This document shows positions 25,899 to 35,282 of a DNA stretch of 64,000 nt, piece by piece (position 1 is the first letter of the stretch; each line of letters opens with the position of its first letter). The notes beneath the pieces are model-generated. The model was not told where the DNA came from and ran no database searches. It saw only the letters and a program-made list of their open reading frames with translations. The DNA comes from JAAZMI01 sp050948785 (GTDB lineage Bacteria > Bacillota > Dethiobacteria > DTU022 > UBA8154). Location of the stretch: NCBI GenBank assembly GCA_050948785.1, contig JBMNEM010000008.1, positions 186,001 through 250,000 of the forward strand, in the 5' to 3' direction. The position numbers were made by a program, and so were the translations under genes.

Positions 25899-26774
25899 CT
25901 GCAAGATCGTTTAGTAAAAATAAAAGGGGGCTTTTATTTTGTCCTGGATTTCCAGGGGGAGATCATCCGCTGCCGGGCCCGGGGACGCTTGAAAGAAAAG
26001 GGTCTGGATTTGCTGGTGGGTGACTTGGTAGAAATAGATCGCCGGGAAAAAGTAATCGAAAAAGTGTACCCACGGAAGAATAGTCTGACCAGGCCTCAAG
26101 TAGCCAATATTGATCAGGTTGTCATCTTGATGTCTGTAAGCAGGCCTCCTCTGGATCTTGTTCTTTTGGATCGCCTCCTCGTTACTGCAGAAAAGGCCCT
26201 GCTCGAGATCGTTATTGGCCTGAATAAAACCGATTTGTTGAAAGGCCCGGAGATGGACAGGGTTAAAGAGATCCTCGGGGTATTCAGGGATTGCGGGTAT
26301 AGGGTAATTTTAACCAGTGCCCTTACAGAGCAAGGGGTAAACGAACTAAAAAACAATTTAAAAGGCAAGGTAAGTGTTTTTGCCGGGCCTTCAGGTGCAG
26401 GTAAATCCACCTTTATCAACAAATTAAAGCCGGGGCTGGGCCTTCTCTCCGAACCTGTAAGCTCCAAAACGGAAAGAGGCCGCCATACCACGCGCCACGT
26501 TGAGCTGCTCAAACTTGCTGACGAGACTTTTGTTGCTGATACGCCGGGATTTCAGAGATTAAATCTGGAGGGTATTGCTGCACAGGAGCTCTCTTCTTTT
26601 TTTCCGGAGATGTCTCTTCACGAGCCCTGCCGTTTTAACAGCTGCCTGCATCGTGCTGAACCGGGATGTGCGGTGAAGGATGCTCTGCAAAGGGGGAAAA
26701 TAGCTTCCTGGAGGTATAACCATTACCTTGATTTTTTAGAGGAAATCGAGCAGCTGGAAAAAAGGAAGTACTGA
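25899..26774 (+). CDS. rsgA: Ribosome small subunit GTPase RsgA, apparent CTG start
   Basis: RsgA is a circularly permuted GTPase acting late in 30S assembly. Motif order is permuted: LNKTDLL (G4), GPSGAGKST (G1), RGRHTTRHVE (G2) and DTPGF (G3). A C-terminal zinc knuckle has C, H and C in CRFNSCLHRAEPGC. The N-terminal OB fold begins QDRLVKIKGGFYFVLDF. No ATG, GTG or TTG exists in frame between the upstream stop at 25830-25832 and that point. CTG at 25899 has AGGGGGAG 5 nt upstream and gives 291 residues, the family length. The next usual start, TTG 25989, would delete half of the OB fold. Confidence 0.92.
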   Translation: MQDRLVKIKGGFYFVLDFQGEIIRCRARGRLKEKGLDLLVGDLVEIDRREKVIEKVYPRKNSLTRPQVANIDQVVILMSVSRPPLDLVLLDRLLVTAEKALLEIVIGLNKTDLLKGPEMDRVKEILGVFRDCGYRVILTSALTEQGVNELKNNLKGKVSVFAGPSGAGKSTFINKLKPGLGLLSEPVSSKTERGRHTTRHVELLKLADETFVADTPGFQRLNLEGIAAQELSSFFPEMSLHEPCRFNSCLHRAEPGCAVKDALQRGKIASWRYNHYLDFLEEIEQLEKRKY

Positions 26775-26825
26775 GCCCCTTCATTCCTTTCTTTTAGCCA
26801 TTTTCATACCAAGGAGGATACTTTC

Positions 26826-27485
26826 GTGATCAAGGTTGCGCCTTCCATCCTTTCAGCGGATTTTGCCTGCCTTCTGCAGGAAGCCAGGCGTATGGAACGT
26901 TTTGGTGCAGATTGGCTGCATATTGATGTTATGGACGGTCATTTTGTTCCCAATATTACCATGGGCCCTTTAGTGGTCCAGGCTTTGCAGGGACGTGTGG
27001 GCCTTTTTCTGGATGTTCACTTGATGATTGAGAAGCCCCAGGATTTTATCAGCCAATTTCACCAGGCGGGAGCCCAGATGCTTACGGTTCATGCTGAAGC
27101 CTGTCCCCACCTGCACAGGGTGATCCAAACCATTAAAAAAATGGGCTGTAAAGCCGGTGTTGCCTTAAATCCCGCCACTCCCCTCAGTTGTCTGGAGTAT
27201 ATCCTGCATGACGTGGACCTGGTCTTGATCATGTCTGTCAACCCCGGCTTTGGCGGACAGGATTTTATTCCCGCTGTTTTGCCGAAAATCAGGGCTTTGG
27301 CACAGGAAAAAAGAAAGCGCGCCTTAACACTGGATATCCAGGTGGATGGCGGAATTAATGAAGAAACCGCCGTGCAGGTGGTCGAAGCCGGGGCAGATAT
27401 ACTGGTAACCGGTTCCGCTCTTTTCAGCTCAGCCGAACCCCAAAATATGATCCAGGCTTTGAAGATGCTACCCGCCGGGAAATGA
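26826..27485 (+). CDS. rpe: Ribulose-phosphate 3-epimerase
   Basis: This TIM-barrel enzyme interconverts ribulose 5-phosphate and xylulose 5-phosphate in the pentose phosphate pathway. Family signatures are APSILSADFACL, the metal-binding LHIDVMDGHFVPNI, the VHLMIEKP segment, VLIMSVNPGFGGQ and the final VDGGINEETA and VTGSALF. At 219 residues it is complete. A GTG start follows AAGGAGG. The order stp-prkC-rsgA-rpe is the widespread Bacillota arrangement. Confidence 0.95.
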   Translation: MIKVAPSILSADFACLLQEARRMERFGADWLHIDVMDGHFVPNITMGPLVVQALQGRVGLFLDVHLMIEKPQDFISQFHQAGAQMLTVHAEACPHLHRVIQTIKKMGCKAGVALNPATPLSCLEYILHDVDLVLIMSVNPGFGGQDFIPAVLPKIRALAQEKRKRALTLDIQVDGGINEETAVQVVEAGADILVTGSALFSSAEPQNMIQALKMLPAGK

Positions 27486-27498
27486 AAGTTAAAGAATG

Positions 27499-27527
27499 TT
27501 TAAGAAAACAAGGCTTTATGTTATAAT
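27499..27527 (+). promoter_or_regulatory. Possible promoter before the rib operon
   Basis: A perfect -10 TATAAT at 27522-27527 and a weak -35 (TTTAAG, 27499-27504) are 17 nt apart. The ribD start is 39 nt after the -10. No FMN riboswitch fits in the 81 nt between rpe and ribD. Confidence 0.4.
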
Positions 27528-27566
27528 AAAATTAAATCAAGGATTTTAAGAGGTGATGAAAACCAG

Positions 27567-28691
27567 ATGGATCCAGACGAGCGATATATGTGGATGGCCC
27601 TGGATCTTGCCCGCCGGGCTTGTGGAAAAACCAGTCCCAATCCGATGGTCGGAACAGTAATTGTTAGAGGCGGGGAGGTTGTTGGTACGGGCTTCCACAA
27701 AAAGGCCGGGGATCAACATGCGGAGATTGTTGCTTTGACGGAGGCCGGTGCCAAGGCCCGTAAGGCTACGTTATATGCCAACCTGGAGCCTTGTTCCCAC
27801 CAAGGACGGACACCGCCGTGCACGGAGGCGATCATACGGGCCGGAATCCGCAAGGTGGTCATAGCGACAGTTGATCCCAATCCGCTTGTTTCAGGACGGG
27901 GGATACGTATACTTCAAGAAGCAGGTATCAAGGTCAAGGTAGGTGTTTTGGAGGATAAGGCCAGACGCCTGAATGAAATATTTTTTAAATTTATCACAAC
28001 AAAAAAACCTTTTGTAATGGTTAAAGCAGCTATGAGTCTGGATGGCAAGATCGCTACCACTACGGGCAAGTCCCGCTGGATTAGCGGAGAAAAATCCCGT
28101 AAATTTGCCCACCAGCTGCGCGCTGTGTCCGATGGGATTATGGTCGGGATTAATACCATCTTACAGGATGATTCTCAGCTTACAGTACGTCTGGATGGTG
28201 AAAAAGTTGCCAATCCCGTGCGTATTATTGTCGACAGCCGAGGCAGGTTGCCTTTAGACAGTAAAGTGGTGAAAACGGCACGGGAAACGAAAACAATCCT
28301 GGCAACAACAACTCTGGCTGCCCCGGAAAAGCTGAAGGCCTTGGAGGATGCCGGGGTGGAAGTGTTAACCCTCCCCCTCCAGGGCGAACAGGTCGACCTG
28401 CAAGAACTGATGCTTGCCCTGGGTGAAAAAGAGATCAGCGCCCTCCTTGTGGAAGGGGGAGGAACCCTGAATTATTCTCTATTAAAAGAAAATATCATTG
28501 ACAAGATTTATTTTTTTATTGCCCCTTTCCTTTTAGGTGGGGAAAATGCCCCTACCCCTTTAGGTGGGGTTGGAGCCTGTGAGCTTAAAGAATCCTGGAA
28601 AGTGCAGGATTTAGAGCTCAAGCAGCTGGATAATGACTTGTTGATCATTGGTTACCCCGTGAGGAGGGAGAGAAGTTGTTCACCGGGATAG
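27567..28691 (+). CDS. ribD: Bifunctional riboflavin biosynthesis deaminase/reductase RibD
   Basis: RibD deaminates and then reduces the pyrimidine intermediate of riboflavin synthesis. The N-terminal deaminase domain has the zinc site HAEIVAL and PCSHQGRTPPC with the catalytic Glu, and the early signature SPNPMVG. The C-terminal reductase domain (from about residue 147) has MVKAAMSLDGKIATTTG, a nucleotide-binding LLVEGGGTL and the PFLLGG segment. At 374 residues it is full length. GAGGTGATG precedes the ATG. It overlaps ribE by 16 nt. Confidence 0.95.
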   Translation: MDPDERYMWMALDLARRACGKTSPNPMVGTVIVRGGEVVGTGFHKKAGDQHAEIVALTEAGAKARKATLYANLEPCSHQGRTPPCTEAIIRAGIRKVVIATVDPNPLVSGRGIRILQEAGIKVKVGVLEDKARRLNEIFFKFITTKKPFVMVKAAMSLDGKIATTTGKSRWISGEKSRKFAHQLRAVSDGIMVGINTILQDDSQLTVRLDGEKVANPVRIIVDSRGRLPLDSKVVKTARETKTILATTTLAAPEKLKALEDAGVEVLTLPLQGEQVDLQELMLALGEKEISALLVEGGGTLNYSLLKENIIDKIYFFIAPFLLGGENAPTPLGGVGACELKESWKVQDLELKQLDNDLLIIGYPVRRERSCSPG

Positions 28692-29380
28692 TGGAGGAGT
28701 TGGGGGAAATATCCGGTCGGCAACAGTCCAGGGATAGCATCGTCCTGATCATCAAAGGGGAAAAAGTGATGTCGGGGCTGAAAGAGGGGGATAGCGTCGC
28801 CGTCAATGGGGTTTGCCTGACGGTAGCCAAAATCTTCCCCACAGCTTTTTATGCCGATGTGATGCCTGAAACTCTGCGTAAGACCAACTTGAATGAACTT
28901 AAAAACGGGGAAAAGGTGAACCTGGAAAGAGCCTTGCCTGTGGGGGGGCGCTTCGGTGGGCACTTTGTCAGCGGCCATATAGATGGCACGGGAAAGATTC
29001 TCGCAGAGAAAAAAGAGGGCAATGCTCTGCTTAAGAAAATCAGTGCCCCTGCAGGGGTGATGAGCTATATTATTCCCAAGGGTTCTATTGCTATTGATGG
29101 TATCAGCCTGACAGTTGTGGAGGCAGAGGAAGATTCTTTCAGCGTTTCGCTGATTCCCCATACAGCCAAGTTCACGACTCTGGGTTATAAAAAACCCGGA
29201 GACAAGGTGAATCTGGAAGCGGATCTCCTCGGTAAATATGTGCAAAAGTTCTGTTTAAATTTTTTCAAGGGTGATCAGGGTCATAACCTTTCTGTAGAAC
29301 AGGGCAGTACCCTTTGGCCCGATGATCCGGAAAAAGAGGGTATAACCTATAACCTCTTAAAGAAGAAAGGTTTTCTTTAA
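28676..29380 (+). CDS. ribE: Riboflavin synthase, alpha subunit
   Basis: This enzyme dismutates two lumazine molecules to riboflavin. It has the canonical MFTGIVEELG start from a TTG codon and two tandem lumazine-binding domains: the first with GDSVAVNGVCLTV and the second with GGHFVSGHIDGTG and GSIAIDGISLTVV. GAGGAGGGAGAG lies upstream. The 234-residue chain has a slightly long C-terminal tail after LGKYVQKF. It overlaps ribD. Confidence 0.93.
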   Translation: MFTGIVEELGEISGRQQSRDSIVLIIKGEKVMSGLKEGDSVAVNGVCLTVAKIFPTAFYADVMPETLRKTNLNELKNGEKVNLERALPVGGRFGGHFVSGHIDGTGKILAEKKEGNALLKKISAPAGVMSYIIPKGSIAIDGISLTVVEAEEDSFSVSLIPHTAKFTTLGYKKPGDKVNLEADLLGKYVQKFCLNFFKGDQGHNLSVEQGSTLWPDDPEKEGITYNLLKKKGFL

Positions 29381-29414
29381 ACTATGGCAGGTGGAAAAAT
29401 GGGAGGCGATAGCA

Positions 29415-30632
29415 TTGCAGCAGCACTTTAATACGATTGAAGAGGCCATTGAAGAATTTAAAAAAGGAAAAATGGTCGTTGTGGTCGATGATGAAGATAG
29501 GGAAAACGAAGGGGATCTGGTCATGGCGGCAGAGATGGCTACGCCGGAGGAGGTTAATTTCATGGCCCGTTTCGGCCGGGGGCTGATCTGTGTTCCCCTG
29601 ACGCCAAAGCGTGTCGAAGAGCTGGATCTACCGCCAATGGTTACACATAATACAGACAGCCGTGAAACGGCTTTTACTGTCTCTGTTGATGCCCGGGGGA
29701 CATCCACGGGAATATCCGCTCATGAAAGAGCCTTGACGATCAAAAAATTAATCGATCCCCAGGCGGAACCCGCTGATCTTACCCGCCCGGGACATATTTT
29801 CCCTTTAAGGTATAAAGAGGGGGGCGTGCTGCGTCGCGCCGGCCATACAGAAGCGGCGATTGACCTCGCCAAGCTGGCCGGTCTTTATCCGGCCGGAGTC
29901 CTCTGCGAAATTATGAATGATGATGGTACTATGGCCCGGGTGCCGCAGCTGATGGATTTTGTGCAAAAGCATGATTTGAAAATCATTACCATCGCTGATC
30001 TGATTCAATACCGGATGAAGAAGGAAATGCTGGTCTGGAGAGCGGCTGAAACCATGTTGCCGACAGCTTATGGCGATTTTAAGCTTATTGCTTATGATAA
30101 TTCCCTGGATCATAAGACCCACCTGGCCCTGGTTAAAGGTGAAATCAATAAAGACAAGCCTGTGTTGGTCAGAGTCCACTCCGAATGTTTTACCGGTGAT
30201 GTGCTCGGCTCCCTGCGCTGTGACTGCGGTAAGCAGCTTTCCCAGGCTCTCCGGCAAATCGAGGCCGAAGGCTGCGGAGCACTTGTTTACATGCGCCAGG
30301 AAGGCCGTGGTATCGGCCTGCTTAATAAAATTAAAGCTTACCATTTGCAGGACTGCGGAAGAGATACGGTGGAGGCTAACGAAGAGCTGGGCTTTCCGGC
30401 TGATTTGCGCGATTATGGTTTAGGCGCGCAAATTCTGGTAAATTTAGGGATTAAAAGAATGCGCCTGCTGACCAACAATCCCCGCAAAGTCAAGGGTTTG
30501 GAAGGTTACGGGTTGACCATTGTCGAGCGTGTCCCCATTGAAATAAATCCTGGTCCTTACAATAGCCGTTATTTAAAAACCAAAAAAAATAAGCTCGGGC
30601 ACTTCTTATTTACTGGAAGCAGCAAGAACTAG
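29415..30632 (+). CDS. ribBA: Bifunctional DHBP synthase / GTP cyclohydrolase II (RibBA)
   Basis: One protein supplies both riboflavin precursors. The N-terminal half makes dihydroxybutanone phosphate: VVVVDDEDRENEGDLVMAAE and AGHTEAAIDLAKLAG are the active-site motifs. The C-terminal half is GTP cyclohydrolase II, with the zinc site CFTGDVLGSLRCDCG and RQEGRGIGLLNKI. The TTG at 29415 has GGGAGG 8 nt upstream and gives 405 residues; a GTG at 29391 is in frame without a good site. Confidence 0.94.
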   Translation: MQQHFNTIEEAIEEFKKGKMVVVVDDEDRENEGDLVMAAEMATPEEVNFMARFGRGLICVPLTPKRVEELDLPPMVTHNTDSRETAFTVSVDARGTSTGISAHERALTIKKLIDPQAEPADLTRPGHIFPLRYKEGGVLRRAGHTEAAIDLAKLAGLYPAGVLCEIMNDDGTMARVPQLMDFVQKHDLKIITIADLIQYRMKKEMLVWRAAETMLPTAYGDFKLIAYDNSLDHKTHLALVKGEINKDKPVLVRVHSECFTGDVLGSLRCDCGKQLSQALRQIEAEGCGALVYMRQEGRGIGLLNKIKAYHLQDCGRDTVEANEELGFPADLRDYGLGAQILVNLGIKRMRLLTNNPRKVKGLEGYGLTIVERVPIEINPGPYNSRYLKTKKNKLGHFLFTGSSKN

Positions 30633-30709
30633 CACAACACAAATGCGATTCTACTGCAAAATGTAATGGAATCAAATGTCACAACTAGAAATTAAAGGCG
30701 GTGTATAAC

Positions 30710-31178
30710 TTGTTAAAACAGTTCGAAGGGCACCTTTATGCCAAAGGGTTCCGTTTTGGTCTTGTCGTCAGCCGCTTTAACGAATTTATTTCCGGCAAGC
30801 TTCTGACCGGCGCTTTGGATGCCTTAAAAAGACATGAGGCCAGGGAGGAGGACATTGAGGTGGCCTGGGTGCCGGGGGCTTTCGAAATTCCCCTTGGTCG
30901 CCAAAAAAATGGTCAAAAGCGGGCGTTATGATGCGGTTGTTTGTTTAGGAGCTGTGATCAGGGGTGATACGCCGCATTTCGATTATATTTCTTCCGAAGT
31001 AACCAAAGGTATTGCCCAGGTCGGGTTGGAGACGGAAATACCGGTGATGTTTGGCATTATTACAAGCGATACGCTGGAGCAGGCCATTGAAAGGGCCGGG
31101 ACAAAAGCGGGGAACAAAGGATGGGACGCCGCTCTTGGGGCCATTGAAATGGTGAATCTCATCAAAAAAATTGTGTAG
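30710..31178 (+). CDS. ribH: 6,7-dimethyl-8-ribityllumazine synthase, with a frameshift
   Basis: Lumazine synthase makes the substrate of RibE. The N-terminal part (FRFGLVVSRFNEFISGKLL, WVPGAFEIPL) is in one frame and the rest (VAKKMVKSGRYDAVVCLGAVIRG, HFDYISSEV, the GIITSDTLEQA region) in the +1 frame. A single extra T at 30894-30895 accounts for the break, after which the two parts join with normal length. Since the other three rib genes are intact and lumazine synthase is essential to the pathway, an assembly error is the simplest explanation. The TTG at 30710 is preferred over a GTG at 30701, with AAAGGCGG upstream. Confidence 0.88.
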
Positions 31179-31261
31179 AAATTTGGACCGGGTTTCCCTT
31201 TAAAAATTTTACCTACAGAAAATGCAGAAAACGAGTTGAAAGTATTTAAATTAGTTTGTTG

Positions 31262-31292
31262 GAGCAGGTAAAAAGAAATCCTGCTCTTTTTT
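31262..31292 (+). terminator. Intrinsic terminator between ribH and polA
   Basis: GAGCAGG (31262-31268) pairs with CCTGCTC (31280-31286) around an 11-nt A-rich loop, followed by six T (31287-31292). It ends the rib operon. It lies only 17 nt before the polA start codon, so any polA transcript from upstream must read through it. Confidence 0.8.
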
Positions 31293-31309
31293 GTGGAGGG
31301 GATAAAATA

Positions 31310-34144
31310 ATGAAGCAAAAAAACGGAAAAAAATTCCTCATCCTGGATGGCCACAGCCTTGCCTTTCGGGCTTTTTTTGCCCTGCCGCTGGAGCTGAAAA
31401 CTAAAAAAGGCCTGCATACCAACGCGATTCTCGGCTTTACCAATATGTTGCTACGTTTATTAAAGGATGAGTCCCCGGATTATATTTTAACCACGTTTGA
31501 TTATCCGGCGCCGACTTTCCGCCACCAGGCCTACAGCGCTTATAAGGCAACCAGAGAGAAAACACCGGCGGAAATGCATGAGCAGCTGCCGCTGATTAAA
31601 GAGATCCTCCAGGCTTTGAACATTGCCATTTGTGAAATGGAGGGTTATGAGGCGGATGATCTTTTGGGCACGTTTGCCCGGCAGGGAGAAGAAGCCGGCC
31701 TGACTACCTATATCGTTACGGCGGATGCTGATGCTTACCAGCTTCTTTCTCCGCAGGTGAAGATTTTAATCACCCGCCAGGGCATCACCCGGATAGAAGA
31801 GCTGACTGTGGAAAAGTTCCAGGAAAGCTACGGCCTTGCTCCTCACCAGTGGGTGGATTATAAAGCTCTCAAAGGTGACAGCTCGGATAATATTCCAGGT
31901 GTACCCGGTATTGGCGAAAAAAGAGCCTTAAAGCTTTTAAAAGAGTATGGCTCCCTGGAGCAGGTGCTGGCGCATTCCCGAAACATCCCGGGAAAAATGG
32001 GGGAAAACCTCTCTGCCCACGCCGAACAGGCGATCATGAGCAAGGAGCTGGCCACGATTTGTATAAACATCCCCTTAAGCTTATCTTTAAAGGAATGCCG
32101 CTCTGCAGAGCCTGATTGGGACAGCTTGCTGCAAATTTTTAGGCGGTTGGAATTTAGAAACCTGGCAAAGAAAGTATCCGAACTGGCCCGCCGCTATAAA
32201 AAAACAGTAAGCACCCAAACACCGGGGTCCGGTTTTGCCGGTAAGATGGTCCAATTTACACTTGGGGATGAAAATGAGGAGGAGACTTTGGGGAACGAGC
32301 CACACGGGGAAGATGGGAGCAAGGATATAGTTGTCTTGAATACCATCGGGGATCTGCAGCAAATTGTAGATCAATACCGGAAGTTAGGTTCTTCCCAACT
32401 ATTTTCTTTGCTGTTGGATACCGGTTCGGCCCGCGAAGATTTTGCCTTAAAAGGACTGGCCTGTGCCCTGGCAGAAGAAAACGTTTTTTATATTCCTCTG
32501 AGCAGTCATCAAGGGGAAAAGGAGGAAAAGAGGGAGAAAGGGGAAAATGAAGAAATTACTCTCTCTGCGGTTCTAAAAGCACTGCAACCTGTCTTTGAAA
32601 ATCCGGCCGGAATGTTGATCACCCATGATCTGAAGCCCCTCCTTAAACACCTGGCCGAAAACGAGATCAACCTGGCCGGCCAAGCCTTTGATACTTTACT
32701 GGCGGCCTATTTACTCCACCCGGAGCGCCCGGCCTACCATCTTGCTGTTCTTTGTGAGGAATACTTGGGTTTATCTCTTCCTATAGTAGATAAAGGTTTG
32801 CTGGAAGAGGAAATGATCCGGCAGAAAATCCGTCTCCTCACGCTTTGTGCCCGCCACCTTTTTGCTTTAAAGGAAATCCTTCTCCACAACCTGGAGACGC
32901 GGCAATTGAAGGATCTTTTTTCCCGGCTGGAGATGCCCCTGGTTCATGTTCTGGCCAAAATGGAGTTAAGAGGCATAAAGGTAAGGGAAGATGTCTGGGA
33001 GAAGCTTACTGCGGAAATGGATGAAAGTATGGCCTTGCTGGAAAAGGAAATTATGGGGCTGGCCGGAGAAGAATTTAACCTTAATTCCCCTCAACAGCTC
33101 AGTTATATTCTTTTTGAAAAATTAGGCCTGCCCGTCATCCGCCGTACCAAAACGGGGTATTCCACTGATGCCCGGGTGTTACAGGAGCTCTCTGTCATAC
33201 ATCCCCTTGCAGCTAAAATTATCGATTATCGGTCTATGGCCAAATTAAACAACACTTATCTGCAAGGGCTGCGCCCGCTAATCGATCCCCGGACGGGAAA
33301 AATTCATACTACCTTTAACCAGGCAGTGACAGCAACCGGCAGGTTGAGCAGCAAGGACCCCAATTTGCAAAATATACCGATTAGATTGGCCGAAGGCAGG
33401 CGTTTGCGGCAGGCTTTCACTCCTTCACATCCGGACTATTTGCTGCTGGCCGCGGATTACTCCCAGATAGAGCTGCGGATTATGGCCCATCTTTCCCGGG
33501 ATCCCGGCCTGGTTGATGCTTTTCAAAAAGATGAGGATATTCATACGCGCACGGCAGCCGAGGTTTTCAATATTTCCCCTGCAGAGGTCACACCCCTGAT
33601 GCGTGATCGGGCCAAGGCAGTGAATTTTGGCATAATCTACGGGATCAGTGACTACGGGCTTTCCCAGGATCTGCAGATCTCCCGTGCCGAGGCCCGCCAA
33701 TATATACAAAGCTATTTTGCCCGTTACCCGGGGGTAAAAAAATATGCGGATGAATGTATTCACCTGGCCCGGGAAAGAGGATATGTAACAACATTGATGA
33801 ACAGGCGGCGTTACCTGCCGGAAATTAATCATACCAATTTTTCCCGCCGCAGTGTGGCGGAACGCGCCGCCCGCAATACCCCCATCCAGGGTTCTGCGGC
33901 CGATATAATTAAAGCAGCGATGCTCTCCATAGATCAGGAGTTGGAGAAAAGAGGGTCGGCCGCCGCCATGCTCTTGCAGGTCCATGACGAACTGATCTTT
34001 GAAGTTCCCCCGGAAGAGCTGTCTGTGGTTGCCGACAGTGTAAAAAGGTTAATGGAGGGAATCTTCCCTCTGCTTGTGCGCCTGAAAGTGGATCTCAAAG
34101 TCGGCCGGGACTGGTACCATCTTGAGCCTCTTGTTAAGAATTAG
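31310..34144 (+). CDS. polA: DNA polymerase I
   Basis: A 944-residue family A polymerase for repair and Okazaki fragment processing. The N-terminal 5'-3' exonuclease (FEN-like) begins FLILDGHSLAFRAFFALP and has a helix-hairpin-helix GVPGIGEKRALKLL. The middle domain is a 3'-5' exonuclease fold that lacks the catalytic DxE (LLLDTGSARED), so proofreading is absent, as in many Gram-positives. The polymerase domain has motif A DYSQIELR, motif B RDRAKAVNFGIIYG and motif C QVHDELIFE. The ATG at 31310 has GGAGGGG upstream. A TTG further upstream would include the terminator hairpin and is rejected. Confidence 0.95.
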   Translation: MKQKNGKKFLILDGHSLAFRAFFALPLELKTKKGLHTNAILGFTNMLLRLLKDESPDYILTTFDYPAPTFRHQAYSAYKATREKTPAEMHEQLPLIKEILQALNIAICEMEGYEADDLLGTFARQGEEAGLTTYIVTADADAYQLLSPQVKILITRQGITRIEELTVEKFQESYGLAPHQWVDYKALKGDSSDNIPGVPGIGEKRALKLLKEYGSLEQVLAHSRNIPGKMGENLSAHAEQAIMSKELATICINIPLSLSLKECRSAEPDWDSLLQIFRRLEFRNLAKKVSELARRYKKTVSTQTPGSGFAGKMVQFTLGDENEEETLGNEPHGEDGSKDIVVLNTIGDLQQIVDQYRKLGSSQLFSLLLDTGSAREDFALKGLACALAEENVFYIPLSSHQGEKEEKREKGENEEITLSAVLKALQPVFENPAGMLITHDLKPLLKHLAENEINLAGQAFDTLLAAYLLHPERPAYHLAVLCEEYLGLSLPIVDKGLLEEEMIRQKIRLLTLCARHLFALKEILLHNLETRQLKDLFSRLEMPLVHVLAKMELRGIKVREDVWEKLTAEMDESMALLEKEIMGLAGEEFNLNSPQQLSYILFEKLGLPVIRRTKTGYSTDARVLQELSVIHPLAAKIIDYRSMAKLNNTYLQGLRPLIDPRTGKIHTTFNQAVTATGRLSSKDPNLQNIPIRLAEGRRLRQAFTPSHPDYLLLAADYSQIELRIMAHLSRDPGLVDAFQKDEDIHTRTAAEVFNISPAEVTPLMRDRAKAVNFGIIYGISDYGLSQDLQISRAEARQYIQSYFARYPGVKKYADECIHLARERGYVTTLMNRRRYLPEINHTNFSRRSVAERAARNTPIQGSAADIIKAAMLSIDQELEKRGSAAAMLLQVHDELIFEVPPEELSVVADSVKRLMEGIFPLLVRLKVDLKVGRDWYHLEPLVKN

Positions 34145-34310
34145 ACCTTTTAGAGCACGTACGAGCATGTGAGTGAAACCCTGTTTATAGAATTTATCTG
34201 TAGTGAACTGTCAGATATTCTCTACCTGCTCTGCCTGCTATTTGAACGCCTGAAAGGATTGTTGTTCATTTCAGCTACCCTACCATGACTTAGAAAAGAG
34301 GTAACAATCA

Positions 34311-35138
34311 ATGCCGGAACTGCCGGAAGTGGAATGCCTGGTCAACGATCTCCAAAATTGTCTGGCAGGCAAGAAGATCCTCAATATGAAATTTTTCTGG
34401 GAAAAGATGCTCCCCGGCATTTCGTCCCGTGAATTTTGCACACAAATCTGCGGCCGGACCGTAAAAAAAATTCAAAGAAAGGGCAAGTATATCCTCTTTT
34501 TCTTAAGCGGAAAAAAAGTTTTGGAGATACACTTGCGTATGACAGGTGCCCTTTTATTTTATGCGGCAGCTGTTCAACCCGCCAAACATACGGGAGCCAT
34601 TTTTTATTTGAGCGGCAATGCCGAACTTCATTTTCAGGATATACGCAAGTTTGGAACCTTCAGGCTCTGGGAAGAAAAGGAGCTGCACCGGACAAAACCT
34701 TTTCTTTTAGGCCCCGATCCCCTGGAGGAGGGGTTTGATTTTGAACAGTTTTGTGCTCTTTTGGCCAGGAAGCCCGGGGGAATGATAAAAACTTTTCTTC
34801 TTAATCAAAAAAATATTGCCGGGATGGGCAATATTTATACTGATGAAGCTCTTTTCCGGGCGGGGATCCACCCGGCCCGGAAAGTGGGCACCCTGAGCCG
34901 GCAGGAAAAAAAGTCTCTCTGGAAGGCCATGCGCAGTGTTTTGCAGGAAGGAATTGCCTTTAGAGGTACCAGCGTTTCTGATTACAAGGATATCCGGGGT
35001 TTACCGGGAGAATTTCAAAAAAGGCTCCGGGTTTATCGGCGGGAAGGTGAAACCTGCCCGCGCTGCAGCAGTAAGATAGCACGCTGTGTGATCGCCGGCC
35101 GTGGCACATATTTTTGCTCTCACTGCCAACCCCTTTGA
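34311..35138 (+). CDS. mutM: Formamidopyrimidine-DNA glycosylase
   Basis: MutM (Fpg) removes oxidised purines and nicks the abasic site. The processed N-terminus PELPEVE supplies the catalytic Pro and Glu. RKGKYILF holds the conserved Lys. The C-terminal zinc finger is CPRCSSKIARCV followed by YFCSHCQ. Length 275 residues is normal. It follows polA, a common pairing of repair genes, and precedes ytaF and coaE. Confidence 0.95.
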   Translation: MPELPEVECLVNDLQNCLAGKKILNMKFFWEKMLPGISSREFCTQICGRTVKKIQRKGKYILFFLSGKKVLEIHLRMTGALLFYAAAVQPAKHTGAIFYLSGNAELHFQDIRKFGTFRLWEEKELHRTKPFLLGPDPLEEGFDFEQFCALLARKPGGMIKTFLLNQKNIAGMGNIYTDEALFRAGIHPARKVGTLSRQEKKSLWKAMRSVLQEGIAFRGTSVSDYKDIRGLPGEFQKRLRVYRREGETCPRCSSKIARCVIAGRGTYFCSHCQPL

Positions 35139-35282
35139 GTGTAGAAGTTAAGGCCAACAGCCGGCACATGTGGCTGTCGTTAGGGATTAATTGTTGAAAT
35201 TTGACCATTCTTCAGATTGGTACAGGCACCAAAAACACCGGCACTCCCATAGAATATTGTAACTTTTACTGGGGGTGCGGCG

